Shown here in pieces: positions 8,245-17,423 of a stretch of DNA of 64,000 bases. The stretch covers positions 248,001 through 312,000 of the forward strand of contig JAEPMI010000007.1 in NCBI GenBank assembly GCA_017644045.1, read 5' to 3'. This DNA comes from Deltaproteobacteria bacterium. Its GTDB lineage: Bacteria; Myxococcota_A; Polyangia; Polyangiales; Houyiibacteriaceae. Both the position numbers and the translations under genes were made by a program. How positions within the stretch are numbered: the stretch's first letter is position 1; the number at the start of each line of letters is the position of its first letter. Below the pieces are notes generated by a model. That model saw only the letters and a list, made by a program, of their open reading frames with translations. It did no database searches and was not told the origin of the DNA.

Positions 8245-9261
8245 TCACGAGCCACTCCCTGCTGCCGTACGCGCCGCGACACTGTTCGGGTGCTCGCTCC
8301 GGAGACGCGCGAAGACGCGGCTGGCGGCCGCGTCGTTCCCGGAGCGCTGGTGACAGAGGCCGATCTTGAGCAACGCATCCGGCACCTTGGCCGCGCCCGG
8401 CGCACCCTGGACGTAGTCCTCGAAGGTGCGTCGCGCGTCGTCGTAGCGGCGCTGGATGTAGAGGCTCTCGGCCAGCCAGTAGCGGGCGCGAGACGCGAGC
8501 GTGTGACCTGGGTACGAGCTCAGCATGCGCCGGAGCTCGCGCGCGGCTTCGGCGACCTTGCGCTCGCGAAAGAGCCCGAGCGCGCGCTCGTAGGCTTCGC
8601 GACCGGAGTCGACCGTGGGCCGCTCGGCGGGCGTCGCGCTGGGGGGCGCGGCCGTGATCCACGGGGGCGCGCCGGAGTCACCGACCGGCGCGGGCGCGGT
8701 GGCCATGCGAAGCGAAGGGTCGACGACCGGGAGCGGCGCGACTGGCAGGGGCGTGGCCCCGGCCATGGCCGCGAAGCTGGGATCGCCGAGCGGAACCGGC
8801 TCTTCGGGACGTTCCCCGTAGAGACGAAGGACCGGCCGGTTGCGAGCCGAGGGGCCGGGGTCGTCGTCTTCGGGCGGGAGATGCTCGGCGGGGACCTCCC
8901 ACTCCCCGGTGTCGGTGTCGTCGAAGAGCGATGCGTTGTCACTGGCGTCCTCTCCGCCGATCCGCACCGTATCCGTCTGCACCTGGGCGCCCGAGTTGGC
9001 GCGGAGCTCCGCGGCCTCCGCTCGGGCGAGCGCGAGCTGAGCCTCGAGCTCTCGAAGCCGGGCTTGGTGCTCGGCTTCGCGTTCACGGGCCTGCCGTTCG
9101 GCTTCCATGTCGCGGGCTTCCTCCACCGGCGTGGTCTCACCGCTGGGTGAAGGGGCGCCCGCGCACCCGACGAGTGACAGCGCCACGAACGCGGCGCCAG
9201 CAGCCGCCCGCCGCAGGGGCAGACGGACGAACACGAGGGGAACACGGAAGGTCTCGAACAT
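8245..9261 (-). CDS. YbgF/CpoB-like TPR lipoprotein
   Basis: 338 residues. The signal peptide ends in lipobox LVGC. An N-terminal coiled coil rich in Glu/Arg/Ala (about 45-95) leads to a long Pro-rich linker, then a C-terminal TPR domain (about 220-335) with YERALGLFRERKVAEAARE, ARYWLAESLY and KVPDALLKIGLC motifs typical of the Tol-Pal-associated protein YbgF/CpoB, which coordinates outer-membrane constriction with cell-wall synthesis. Coiled coil plus TPR in this order is the YbgF architecture, though the linker is much longer than in E. coli. The LysM protein follows directly. No tol or pal gene is in view, so the role is inferred from architecture. Confidence 0.82.
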   Translation of the reverse strand: MFETFRVPLVFVRLPLRRAAAGAAFVALSLVGCAGAPSPSGETTPVEEARDMEAERQAREREAEHQARLRELEAQLALARAEAAELRANSGAQVQTDTVRIGGEDASDNASLFDDTDTGEWEVPAEHLPPEDDDPGPSARNRPVLRLYGERPEEPVPLGDPSFAAMAGATPLPVAPLPVVDPSLRMATAPAPVGDSGAPPWITAAPPSATPAERPTVDSGREAYERALGLFRERKVAEAARELRRMLSSYPGHTLASRARYWLAESLYIQRRYDDARRTFEDYVQGAPGAAKVPDALLKIGLCHQRSGNDAAASRVFARLRSEHPNSVAARTAAGSGS

Positions 9262-9333
9262 GATGGCCGATTGCCATCGTAGAGACGTCGCTACGGGCGG
9301 GCCAAAAAACGGCAGGCCGAAGCTGGGCGGGAC

Positions 9334-10287
9334 TCAGCGAGCTTCGAGGTAGCGGCCCATCGCGCGGAACTTCGCGTAGCGCGCGTCGATCCGCGGGCCC
9401 GGCTCCATCGCCTCGAGCGGCTCGAGGTGCTCCCGGAGCGCCTTGCCGAGCAGCTCGGCGGCCCGGTCGGCGTCGCGATGGGCACCGCCGACCGGCTCGT
9501 CGACCACCTGGTCGACGATCCCGTTCTTCTTGGCGTGGCTCGCCAGCAGCTTGAGCTGCTCCGCCGCCTCGGGACCCCGAGCGCCGTCGCGCCAAAGGAT
9601 CGAGGCGCAGCCCTCCGGGGTGATGACGCTGTAGGTCGAGTACTGGAGCATCAGCACGCGGTCCGCGACGCCGAGCGCGAGCGCTCCGCCGCTGCCGCCC
9701 TCCCCGATCACCGTGGCGATGATCGGCACCTTCAGCTGCGACATCACCAGGAGCGACCGGCCGATCGCCTCGGCCTGTCCGCGCTCCTCGGCGCCGAGCC
9801 CCGGATAGGCGCCCGGCGTGTCGATGAAGGTCAGGACCGGGCGCCCGAAGCGCTCGGCCATCTCCATGATCCGCATGGCCTTCCGGTACCCCTCGGGGTT
9901 GGCCATTCCGAAGTTCCGGTGGACCTTCTCCTTGGTCGAGCGACCCTTCTGGTGCCCGATCACGGCCACCGAGCGCCCGTCGAGCCGTGCGAACCCGGCC
10001 ACGATCGCCGGATCGTCCGCGAAGGCCCGGTCCCCGTGGAGCTCCACGAAGTCGTCGAAGATCCGGCCCAGGTAGTCCAGGAAGTACGGCCGCTCCGGGT
10101 GCCGGCTGAGCTGCACCTTCTCCCAGGTGCCCAGATCGTCGTAGAGGTCGCGCTGGAGCCGATCCGCGCGCGCCCGGAGCTCGGCGATCTGGCCTCCGAG
10201 CCCGTCCGACCCATCGTCGACGGACTCCAGATCCCGGATTCGTTGCTCCAGCTCGACCAATGGCCGTTCGAACTCGAGGTGCGCCAT
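9334..10287 (-). CDS. accA: Acetyl-CoA carboxylase carboxyltransferase subunit alpha
   Basis: 317 residues, the usual AccA length. With AccD it transfers the carboxyl group from biotin to acetyl-CoA, the first step of fatty-acid synthesis. Conserved blocks are clear: LELEQRI-like N-terminal helix, KVQLSRHPERPYFLDY, GDRAFADDPAIVAG, GHQKGRSTKEK, NFGMANPEGYRKA, FIDTPGAYPG, and the oxyanion-forming GEGGSGGALALG. The protein starts with ATG at 10287. It heads a run of minus-strand genes (YbgF-like, LysM, lipoprotein, kinase), but the 72-base gap after it may separate transcripts. The accD partner is not in the window. Confidence 0.97.
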   Translation of the reverse strand: MAHLEFERPLVELEQRIRDLESVDDGSDGLGGQIAELRARADRLQRDLYDDLGTWEKVQLSRHPERPYFLDYLGRIFDDFVELHGDRAFADDPAIVAGFARLDGRSVAVIGHQKGRSTKEKVHRNFGMANPEGYRKAMRIMEMAERFGRPVLTFIDTPGAYPGLGAEERGQAEAIGRSLLVMSQLKVPIIATVIGEGGSGGALALGVADRVLMLQYSTYSVITPEGCASILWRDGARGPEAAEQLKLLASHAKKNGIVDQVVDEPVGGAHRDADRAAELLGKALREHLEPLEAMEPGPRIDARYAKFRAMGRYLEAR

Positions 10288-10333
10288 GAGCGTCCCTGCT
10301 TAGCGAAGTCGGGGCCTGCCGTCCACAGGAGCC

Positions 10334-11071
10334 ATGTCCTCGTCGCGAGCCAACGCCTCTGCCCGAGTATGCTGGTCGGATGGCGAGGTCGTCTGGCTGA
10401 TGGATCCCGTTCTGGCTGACTGGCTACGGTTCCACGTTCCACACCGCGTGGCGCGCTGGCGAGCGCGTCCTCACCTCCGGCGATCCCTGCCGCGGCTCCG
10501 CCGGGAGCTCGAACCGCTCGACGGGTATTTCTTCGGCCCTTCGCAGTGGCGACCGGACCGAGGCATGGACCGTCTGGTACGCCGAAGCGTCGGATGGGCG
10601 TACCTCGTGGGCCTCGATCGACGCCCCCCAATCCGGTTGCTCGACCTCGGGTGCCACTACGGACTCTTTCTGCACGCCTGCGGGCAGTTCGGTCACGAAG
10701 CAGTGGGGCTCGATCTCCCGGACCCCCTGCGGGAACGAGTCGCCGAGCGCTTGGGCGTCACCCGCTTGGAGCACCGCATCACGCCAGAGCATCCCGCCCC
10801 CGATCTCGCCACGGGCTTCGACCTGTTCACGGGCTTCAACGTCACGTTCAACGGCCACGCGACCCCCACGGTCTGGGGCCCGCGCGAGTGGGATGCCTTC
10901 ACCTCGAACCTCCGGGCCATGGCCAACCCGGGAGCCAGGCTCTGGCTGCGTCTGCACCCCAACCGGAAGACCGGCCACGCGCTCACGCCAGTGTTGAAGC
11001 AGTGGTTCCAGCACCGAGGCGCATGGATCCGACCACGGGCCGGAATGGTCTCCCTTCCACTCGAGCCGTAG
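10334..11071 (+). CDS. Class I SAM-dependent methyltransferase
   Basis: 245 residues if started at the ATG at 10334, which follows an AGGAG only two bases away; an in-frame ATG at 10400 (MDPVLADW) would shorten it by 22 residues and gives a more natural N terminus. Motif I, LLDLGCHYGLFLH, is the SAM-binding glycine loop, followed by an acidic residue in AVGLDLPD. The region FDLFTGFNVTFN may be the post-motif catalytic strand. The substrate is unknown. It diverges from accA with 46 bases between starts and converges on the DUF1552 gene with no gap. Confidence 0.72.
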   Translation: MSSSRANASARVCWSDGEVVWLMDPVLADWLRFHVPHRVARWRARPHLRRSLPRLRRELEPLDGYFFGPSQWRPDRGMDRLVRRSVGWAYLVGLDRRPPIRLLDLGCHYGLFLHACGQFGHEAVGLDLPDPLRERVAERLGVTRLEHRITPEHPAPDLATGFDLFTGFNVTFNGHATPTVWGPREWDAFTSNLRAMANPGARLWLRLHPNRKTGHALTPVLKQWFQHRGAWIRPRAGMVSLPLEP

Positions 11072-12385
11072 TCAGCCGAGGAGGTCGCTCAGCGGGCCCT
11101 CGCCCTCGTCGCCGTCGCCGATGGTGGTCATCGAGTCCAAGCCCATGTGGTGGGCCAGGCTGACCAGCATGCGGTTGTGCTCGACGTCGTCGAAGCGGAG
11201 GTAGCGGCCGGTGGCGACGCCGCTGTGGCCACCGCCGGCGAAGACGAAGGGCGCAGCGTAGTTGTGGTCCCAGCCACGGGTGTCGGAGCCCCAGACCACG
11301 AGCGTGTGGTCGAGGAGCGTGCCCTCCCCCTCCGGGAAGCGGGAGAGCTGGTCGAGCAGGTGGGCGAAGCGCTCGAAGTAGAAGCGGTGGATCTGCTCGA
11401 GCGCCTCGGGCACGTCGGGCTCGCGGTGGGTGAGCGAGTGGTGGCCGACCGAGTGGCCGAGAAAGTCGTAGACCCGGCCGTCGTTCTCACCGACGCGGCA
11501 CTGAATGGAGCCCACGCGGGTCAGCCCGCAGGCGAGCCCCGTGGCGAGGAGCTCCGACTGCTTGTCGATGTGGGCGCCGAGGCCGTCGTCCGTGGTCGGA
11601 TCGGGGATGGCGCACTCGGAGAGCGAGCTCTGCAGGCCGCGCTCGAGCCCACGGATCGCCTCGGTGTGGGCCTCGAGCCGCAGGCGGGCATCCGCCGGCA
11701 TCCGCGGCGCGAGGTCCGAGAGCGACCCGCGAACGGCGTCCAGCACGCTGAGCCGCCGGGCGCGCTCCCGATCCGCCTCTTCGCCGGGCAGGCTCCCCGC
11801 GAAGTAGCGCTCGAACGCCGCCGCGGGCGAGGATACCGGCGTGACCGGCATCCCGGGTGCAGCGTAGATCATGCGCGACCCGGGATGTGACCCGCCGGAG
11901 GCGACGCCCAGCGTCATCGAGTCGAAGGGCGTCGGGTCGGCATCGGCGAGGTGCTGGGCGATGAGCTGGTCGACGGAGGCGTGGCTGTTCCAGCCGAAGG
12001 GCAGCTCGCCCCGGGTGAAGTCGCCGTCGGGCGTGACGCCACCGCCGCTCCAGAGGATGGGCATGCCCGTGGTGTGCGGGCCGCCGAGGTCGGGGCCGCG
12101 GTGCCGCTTGTGGATCCCGTGGGTGAGGATCAGCTGCTCCCGGTACGGCGCGAGCGCGCTCATGATCGGGTGCAGCACGAAGTCGCGTTCGCCGCCGGTC
12201 GGCAGCCACTTCTCGCTCGCGCGACCGCTGTCGAAGATGGTCCCGTGCGGCGTGAAGAAGAGGACGAGGCGCTTCGGCCGCACGATCCCTTGGGAGAACG
12301 CGCTCCGTGTCCAAGGCAGGAGCGCAGCGGCCCCGCCCGCGGCGGCACCGAGCAGGAAGCGGCGGCGACTGGTTCCACGGCTCAC
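11072..12385 (-). CDS. Tat-exported DUF1552 protein
   Basis: 437 residues. It begins with a twin-arginine signal (SRRRFLLGAAAGGAAALLPW), so the protein is exported folded. The remainder matches the DUF1552 family, a predicted phosphatase-like fold found next to DUF1592/DUF1588 proteins in Planctomycetes and Myxococcota: KRLVLFFTPHGTI, GGPHTTGMPILWSGG, LGVASGGSHPGSRMIY and VVWGSDTRGWDHN are typical blocks. The GTG at 12385 overlaps the stop of the upstream gene as GTGA and follows a good GGAGG site, which fixes this start. Enzymatic activity is not established for the family. Confidence 0.92.
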   Translation of the reverse strand: MSRGTSRRRFLLGAAAGGAAALLPWTRSAFSQGIVRPKRLVLFFTPHGTIFDSGRASEKWLPTGGERDFVLHPIMSALAPYREQLILTHGIHKRHRGPDLGGPHTTGMPILWSGGGVTPDGDFTRGELPFGWNSHASVDQLIAQHLADADPTPFDSMTLGVASGGSHPGSRMIYAAPGMPVTPVSSPAAAFERYFAGSLPGEEADRERARRLSVLDAVRGSLSDLAPRMPADARLRLEAHTEAIRGLERGLQSSLSECAIPDPTTDDGLGAHIDKQSELLATGLACGLTRVGSIQCRVGENDGRVYDFLGHSVGHHSLTHREPDVPEALEQIHRFYFERFAHLLDQLSRFPEGEGTLLDHTLVVWGSDTRGWDHNYAAPFVFAGGGHSGVATGRYLRFDDVEHNRMLVSLAHHMGLDSMTTIGDGDEGEGPLSDLLG

Positions 12386-13947
12386 GGCGACACCTCCTCC
12401 ATCGCGGAGAGCTCGCCACGCAGGAACTCGTCGGAGCTGAAGAGCCGCACGAGCATGGTCCGCAGGCCACCGGGCGTGTCGAGCTCGCCAGCGAGCTCCA
12501 CCATCAGGCACGCATCCTCGGCCGTGGGCGAGCGACCGGCGGCGTAGGTCAGCCACATCTCCGCGAAGCACTCGCGGGCCTGCCCGCTCTCGGCCAGCGC
12601 ATCGGCGAGCGCCACCGAGTCGGCGACCTCGAGGGCTGCCCCGTCCGCGATGAGGCGCCCGCTCGCGTCGATGGGCCGGCCGTTCTCAGTGGCGCGATAG
12701 CGCCCGAACCAATCGAAGTTCTCGAACGCGAAGCCGATGCCATCGATCGATTCGTGGCAGGACGCGCAGGTCGGATCGTCTCGGTGGGACTCGAGGCGCT
12801 CGCGAGTCGTCGCGCCCTCGATCTCCGGGAGCTCCGTCGTGACGTTCGCCGGCGGCGCGGGCGGCGGCGAGCAGAGCAGGTTGGAGAGCACCATCACGCC
12901 GCGATGCGTCGGCGAGCTCGACTCCGGGCCGCTGTTGGCGGCCAGCACGCCCGGCAAACCGAGCAGGCCCTTGCGGCGGGAACCGTCGATCCGCCAGGTG
13001 TCGCCCCGGTCCTCGACCAGGTCGGCGCCGTAGAGCTCGCGGAGCGGCTCGGACGCGGGCACCTCCGTCGTCGTGAGCAACTCGCCGTAGGTCGAGCCGC
13101 CGCGGATCGCGCCGAGCAGCACCTCACGCGCCTGCGAGCGAAGGGCGGTGAGCGTCTCCGCGTCCAGCTCGCCGTGCAGGTCCGTGCGCCGGTTGGTGTC
13201 GTCCATCTGCTCGAGCTTCAGCCACGGTGCCGCGAACGCACCGAGCCCACGCTCGAAGCGCGGGTCGTCGAGCATGTCTTCGATGAGCCACTCGGCGCCC
13301 TCCGGCTCGGCCAGCTCGTCCACGCGCGCCATCAGCGCCGCGTCCGGACCGCCGTTCCAGAGCGCGAAGGTGACGCGCGCGAGCTGCGACCAGCGATCGG
13401 GTCCGCCCTCGTGCTCGACCTGGTAGAGGAAGTGCGGGCTCTGGAGCATCGCTTCGAGCACCGACTGCACGGCGACCGTCCGATCGTGGGTCCCCTCGAT
13501 CGTCGCGAAGAGAGCCTCGAGGCGCGCCGCGTCCGCGTCCTCCATCGGTCGCCGATAGAGGAGCTGACCCACGTCGCCGACCAGGTGATCGAGGCACGCG
13601 TCGACCTCATCGCTGCAGGCCCCCTCGACGAGCGCTGGGGCCGCATCGGTCGCCACGGTCGAGGCCCACGTGCTCAGCGCGGACGCCATGTTGGTGTCCA
13701 CGGCCACCGAGCCGTTGCTCGGGAAGGTGCCGAGCTGCTCGTCCTCCACGGGCACCGCGCGGTCCACCCCCAGCACCTCGAACGCGTGGAGCCGCAGCTG
13801 CTCGGCCGTCAGTCGCCGCACCGGAAAGGGGCGCGGGGGCTCGTCGCAGACCAACGGCTCGGGCTCGGTGTCGCCACCGCCCACGGGGTCACCGACCACC
13901 CCTTGGCAGCCGCTGAGAGCGAGCAGGATCGCGAACGCCCGGATCAC
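12382..13947 (-). CDS. Secreted DUF1592/DUF1588-family lipoprotein with one haem-binding motif
   Basis: About 521 residues. The GTG at 13947 gives a compact lipoprotein signal (MIRAFAILLALSGC); a GTG at 13977 would extend it by ten residues. The protein has the DUF1587/1592/1588/1585 order: RRLTAEQLRLHAFEVLG, LLYRRPMEDADAARLEALF, LQSPHFLYQVEHE, HRGVMVLSNLLC, and a single c-type haem motif CASCH in DDPTCASCHESIDGIGF. Partner DUF1552 is translationally coupled downstream. These pairs are expanded in Planctomycetes and Myxococcota; an extracellular redox or polymer-processing role is often suggested but is not shown by the sequence. Confidence 0.9.
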   Translation of the reverse strand: MIRAFAILLALSGCQGVVGDPVGGGDTEPEPLVCDEPPRPFPVRRLTAEQLRLHAFEVLGVDRAVPVEDEQLGTFPSNGSVAVDTNMASALSTWASTVATDAAPALVEGACSDEVDACLDHLVGDVGQLLYRRPMEDADAARLEALFATIEGTHDRTVAVQSVLEAMLQSPHFLYQVEHEGGPDRWSQLARVTFALWNGGPDAALMARVDELAEPEGAEWLIEDMLDDPRFERGLGAFAAPWLKLEQMDDTNRRTDLHGELDAETLTALRSQAREVLLGAIRGGSTYGELLTTTEVPASEPLRELYGADLVEDRGDTWRIDGSRRKGLLGLPGVLAANSGPESSSPTHRGVMVLSNLLCSPPPAPPANVTTELPEIEGATTRERLESHRDDPTCASCHESIDGIGFAFENFDWFGRYRATENGRPIDASGRLIADGAALEVADSVALADALAESGQARECFAEMWLTYAAGRSPTAEDACLMVELAGELDTPGGLRTMLVRLFSSDEFLRGELSAMEEVSP

Positions 13948-14193
13948 GATCGCAGGATCCAACACGCCCGGTCCCACGGCTGTTACGCCCCTGTCGTGGG
14001 GTCGCGAGCGAGCGTCCGAACCGGAAATTGCCGATCGAGCCGATCCGCCACCACCGTCTCACCTCGGGCCGCGGAGTGACAAAAGCGGCGCAATGACGCC
14101 GCTCCATGTTGGCATGCACTCACTTTGCGTGTGAAACGCGGGCGCTAGGAGGCTGTTGAGCTTCGCCGCCCGACGAATCGTGGTGTCCGGTGC

Positions 14194-15915
14194 CTAGGCC
14201 GGCCGGGTACGGTCGTCCCAGACCTGGGATTCGCCCTTGTACCCGACCACGTTGTAGAGCTTGAGCGCCTTGGACTTGCCCTTGACCTGGGCGGCCGGGA
14301 GCTCGACGACCTCGAACTGGTCCTTGACCCGCTCGTAGGTCCACTCGCTGATCAGGCACTGACCGGCTTTCGCGGCCGAGCAGAGGCGCGCGCCGGTGTT
14401 CACCGTGTCGCCGATGACCGTGTACTCGAGGGCGCGGGAGCTGCCGAGGTAGCCCGCGACGACCTCGCCGGTGTTGATGCCGATGCCGATCTTCAGGTCC
14501 GGTTTGCCGGCCGCGCGGCGGTCGCGGTTGAACTCGTTCTCGAGCACGTCGAGCATCTTCATCGCCGTACGCACCGCGCGAAGCGGGTCGTCCGGGTGCG
14601 CGAGGGGCGACCCGAAGAGCGCCATGATCTCGTCGCCGACGAACTTGTCGAGGGTGCCCTCGTTCTCGAAGATGATCTCCACCATCAGCTCGAAGTAGTC
14701 GTTGAGCATGTCGACGACTTCCTGAGCGGGGACGGTCTCGCTCATCGCGGTGAATCCGCGGATATCGCTGAAGAGCACGGTGGTCTCGCGGACCTCGCCA
14801 CCCTTCTTGACCTCGACCTTGCCGCTGACGACCTGCTCGGCGATCGCCGGCGACAGGAGGCGCTGGAAACGCTCGCGGGTGACGGCCTCCTGCTGGAGCT
14901 TCTTCGCGAAGAGGCTGTTCTGGACGGCGATCGCCGCCTGGTTGGCCACGTTCTGGAAGAGCTGCAGGTCCTTCTCGGTGAAGGCGTTCGCGGCGATCTG
15001 CGAATCGAGGAGCATGATCCCGATGAGATCGTCGCCGTGCAGGAGCGGCACCGCCATCGAGGAGCGGATGCCCTGCATGATGATCGAGTGGGCGCCCTGG
15101 AAGCGGGAGTCCACGCTCGCGTCGCTCGAGAGGACCGCCGCCTTGTCGCGCAGGACCTCCTCGATGATCGTCGTGGAGAGCACGACCTCTTCGGTCGGGC
15201 TGCCGTTCTTCGTGCGGACCGATGCCGGCGCGAGCTCGCCCTCCTCATCGTAGAGGAGCACCACGCCGCGATCGGCGCTGAGCAGCTCGAGGGCGACCTC
15301 GAGAATCTTGGCGAGGAGCTTGTCGACCTCGAGCTCGACTCCGATCGCCCGCATCAGCTCGTAGCTGGCGCGGAGCTTCTCGTAGTCGCGGCGGAGCGCC
15401 TTGCCGTCCTGCACCAGGCGCTCGGGCAGGAAGTTCTGCTCCAGCAGCGGCGCGAGCTTGGTCCGGATGTGGCTCTCGACCATGCCCGGGGCGATCGTCA
15501 CCTTCGAGGGCGCGTCGGGCTTCTCTCCGGGGGTCGGCGCGCGAAAACCGGGCGAGGACGCGGTGGGGCCGCTGGCGCCGACCGTCGCCGCGGTCGCGGG
15601 ACTCTTGCCTCCGGCCGCTGCAGCGGCCTCCTCGGCGGTCTGACTGAACACGATTCGCGTCGAGCCCAGCGTGATCTCGTCGCCGTCCTTGAGAGGCTTC
15701 TCGCCGACCCGCTCGCCATTGACGAAGGTCCCGTTCAGGGACCCCAGGTCTTTGAGCACGTACTGCCCGTCGACGAGGTCGATGTGGCAGTGCTCCTTGG
15801 AGACGATCCGATCCAACACCTGATGGGTGTTGTTCGGGTGGCGGCCGAGCGTGTTGTGGGTACCCAGCTCACGCTCGTGGCGGCCGTCAGGGCCGATGAT
15901 GGTGATCCGCGCCAT
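14194..15915 (-). CDS. FHA-GAF-adenylate cyclase
   Basis: 573 residues. An N-terminal FHA phosphothreonine-binding domain (about 5-95: LGRHPNNTHQVLDRIVSKEH, GSLNGTFVNG), an Ala/Gly-rich linker, a GAF domain (about 165-330) and a class III nucleotide cyclase domain (about 375-565). The cyclase has both metal-binding aspartates (LFSDIRGFT and FVGDEIMALFG), the adenine-selecting Lys/Asp pair (DKFVGDE, YTVIGDTVN) and the transition-state Asn/Arg (NTGARL), so it should make cyclic AMP. FHA implies docking to a protein phosphorylated on Thr, linking Ser/Thr kinases to cAMP; a small Ser/Thr kinase lies at 47887-48795. No membrane segment. Confidence 0.94.
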   Translation of the reverse strand: MARITIIGPDGRHERELGTHNTLGRHPNNTHQVLDRIVSKEHCHIDLVDGQYVLKDLGSLNGTFVNGERVGEKPLKDGDEITLGSTRIVFSQTAEEAAAAAGGKSPATAATVGASGPTASSPGFRAPTPGEKPDAPSKVTIAPGMVESHIRTKLAPLLEQNFLPERLVQDGKALRRDYEKLRASYELMRAIGVELEVDKLLAKILEVALELLSADRGVVLLYDEEGELAPASVRTKNGSPTEEVVLSTTIIEEVLRDKAAVLSSDASVDSRFQGAHSIIMQGIRSSMAVPLLHGDDLIGIMLLDSQIAANAFTEKDLQLFQNVANQAAIAVQNSLFAKKLQQEAVTRERFQRLLSPAIAEQVVSGKVEVKKGGEVRETTVLFSDIRGFTAMSETVPAQEVVDMLNDYFELMVEIIFENEGTLDKFVGDEIMALFGSPLAHPDDPLRAVRTAMKMLDVLENEFNRDRRAAGKPDLKIGIGINTGEVVAGYLGSSRALEYTVIGDTVNTGARLCSAAKAGQCLISEWTYERVKDQFEVVELPAAQVKGKSKALKLYNVVGYKGESQVWDDRTRPA

Positions 15916-16036
15916 GGTCGGGGAGGTTGGGTTTGGAGACTACCCAGGAGCACGATCGGAGTAAAGGTGCAGCTTTCCAAATCCAAGGGTTTGCGGCCCA
16001 TCGTGGGGTGGCTGTCACATCCACTGCCCCACGACC

Positions 16037-16065
16037 TTGCTGTGCATGGCGCCCCCTGCTAGGTT
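16037..16065 (+). promoter_or_regulatory. Candidate housekeeping promoter of rpoZ
   Basis: TTGCTG (16037-16042) and TAGGTT (16060-16065) are separated by 17 bases. This would start transcription about 15 bases before the rpoZ ATG. Similar TAGGNT-like -10 boxes sit at the same short distance before several other genes in the window. Sequence only. Confidence 0.4.
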
Positions 16066-16087
16066 CCGCCCCTTCCGAAAGAGGACC

Positions 16088-16333
16088 ATGGCCCGCGTAA
16101 CCGTCGAAGATTGCCTCGAGCACGAGGAAAACCGTTTCGCTCTCGTCGTTCTGGCTGCCCAGCGCACCCGCCAGCTGATGAAGGGCGCCCCGGCGCTCGT
16201 GGCGAGCAAGAACCGCCCGGCCGTCACGGCCCTCCGCGAGATCGCGGACACCCGCGTTCGCTGGAGCCGCCCGGTCGTCGAGGCCGTCGAAGAGTACATC
16301 GTCGAGGCCAAGGCCGCCGACGGCCGCGGCTAG
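16088..16333 (+). CDS. rpoZ: DNA-directed RNA polymerase subunit omega
   Basis: 81 residues. The conserved omega core is [20 protein letters not shown], followed by [11 protein letters not shown] and [17 protein letters not shown]. Omega binds the beta-prime subunit C terminus, helps polymerase assembly and in many proteobacteria forms part of a ppGpp site. The ATG at 16088 follows AGAGGACC, a good ribosome site; longer in-frame starts upstream have none. The gene stands alone, without the spoT, gmk or recG neighbours seen in other proteobacteria. It diverges from the cyclase gene. Confidence 0.95.
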   Translation: MARVTVEDCLEHEENRFALVVLAAQRTRQLMKGAPALVASKNRPAVTALREIADTRVRWSRPVVEAVEEYIVEAKAADGRG

Positions 16334-16338
16334 TTTTT

Positions 16339-16359
16339 AGGGGTTGGCACCCAACCCCT
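16339..16359. terminator. Perfect 9-bp hairpin downstream of rpoZ
   Basis: AGGGGTTGG and CCAACCCCT form a perfect 9-bp stem with a CAC loop, six bases after the rpoZ stop. The T-run lies before the stem rather than after it, so it is not a classical intrinsic terminator on the plus strand. It may still mark the transcript end or stabilise the 3' end between two convergent genes. Confidence 0.4.
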
Positions 16360-16369
16360 CTCGCCTTCG

Positions 16370-16574
16370 GCGATTCACCCGAGCTCCCCCGCCCAAGGAC
16401 GCTGCCGCGCTCTTGGGCGTCGACGCGTGGTTTTCTGAACGGTTGGCTCCGCTCGAAGCACGCCGTGCGGCGTCGGCTGACACCCGTCTCTTCGCCTGCG
16501 ATTCACCCGAGCTCCCCCGCCCAAGGACGCTGCCGCGCTCTTGAGCGTCGACGCGTGGTTTTCTGAACGGCTGG
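16370..16574. repeat. Direct repeat pair of about 77 bp in the rpoZ 3' region
   Basis: Copies at 16370-16446 and 16498-16574 are nearly identical: one interior mismatch (TTGGGCG versus TTGAGCG) and one near the 3' edge. The period is 128 bases. Each starts GCGATTCACCCGAGCTCCCC and ends around TTTTCTGAACGG. The 51 bases between them contain CGGCGTCGGCTG at 16468-16479, the reverse complement of the core of the repeats flanking the Uma2 gene. No open reading frame of quality crosses the pair; it looks like a recently duplicated non-coding unit. Confidence 0.85.
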
Positions 16575-16592
16575 GGCGTGGGCTGACCGTAG

Positions 16593-17309
16593 TCAGAGCG
16601 CGGCGTCGATTGCCGCGAGCGTGTCGGCCTGGACGGTGTCCTGTGTCTGGATGCGGCCGTGCGCCGGCACCACGAGCGTCGCCGGGTGCGACTCCAGGTC
16701 GGCGCGGAAGTCGCGCAGCGTCTTCTTCTTGTCGGCGACCATGAAGGTCAGCGCGAGGTTGAAGACCCGATAGCCGGTGCCGCTCTTCATCAGACGGAAG
16801 AGCATGCTGATCGGGAACGGCGGCATCTTCTCGAGATCGCTCAGCAGGTCCGACGCGAAGTAGGCGTGACCCGAACCGGTCTTGGCCCAGACCCAGGTCT
16901 CGCCGGCCTTGCCCTCCCCCACCTCGTGAATGCGCAGATCGTCGCCGGTCTTCGCGGCGAGCTCGCTCAGCGGCCGGATCTCCCCGGCCGTGTCGCTCTT
17001 CTTGGCGATGCGCGCGATGGCCGGGCCCGGCGCGTAGACCGAGACACCGGGAAAACGCTCGCGCCACTGATGAATGCCGAGGTGGTGGAACCCGTTCGGG
17101 GCCACGATGGCGCCGAGCTCGCCGAACTCGGTCAGGTCCGCAGCGGCGTCCTCGCTCAGCTCGCACGCGGGGCTGACCGCCACCAGCTTGCCGTCGCCCA
17201 TCCGCGCCACGAAACAGCGCGCGGTGCCGTTCTTCCCGAATCGATACTGCCGCTCCAGCACCCCCGCGTCGCGATCGAGAATGGTCCAGCCGTGTGTCGT
17301 CGTCTCCAT
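16593..17309 (-). CDS. DUF4336-like protein (metallo-beta-lactamase-like fold)
   Basis: 238 residues with the pattern of DUF4336 proteins, a divergent metallo-beta-lactamase-like group: IVAPNGFHHLGIHQWRERFP, then SVYAPGPAIARI, then HAYFASDLLSD and LVVPAHGRI near the end. The typical HxHxDH zinc motif is absent, replaced by NGFHHL, so hydrolase activity is uncertain. No signal peptide. It lies between the rpoZ repeat pair and the Rieske oxygenase on the minus strand, 114 bases downstream of the Rieske gene's position in transcription order. The biochemical role is unknown. Confidence 0.72.
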   Translation of the reverse strand: METTTHGWTILDRDAGVLERQYRFGKNGTARCFVARMGDGKLVAVSPACELSEDAAADLTEFGELGAIVAPNGFHHLGIHQWRERFPGVSVYAPGPAIARIAKKSDTAGEIRPLSELAAKTGDDLRIHEVGEGKAGETWVWAKTGSGHAYFASDLLSDLEKMPPFPISMLFRLMKSGTGYRVFNLALTFMVADKKKTLRDFRADLESHPATLVVPAHGRIQTQDTVQADTLAAIDAAL

Positions 17310-17423
17310 GTGTTCCGATGCCTTTCCGCCGGTGTTGCCCGGTCTTCGGCAAGGAGTCGAACGACCCTACGCTCGATCGACACCCCCCTCGCGAAAAACG
17401 AAGACGGGCGGAATGGCCGGGCG

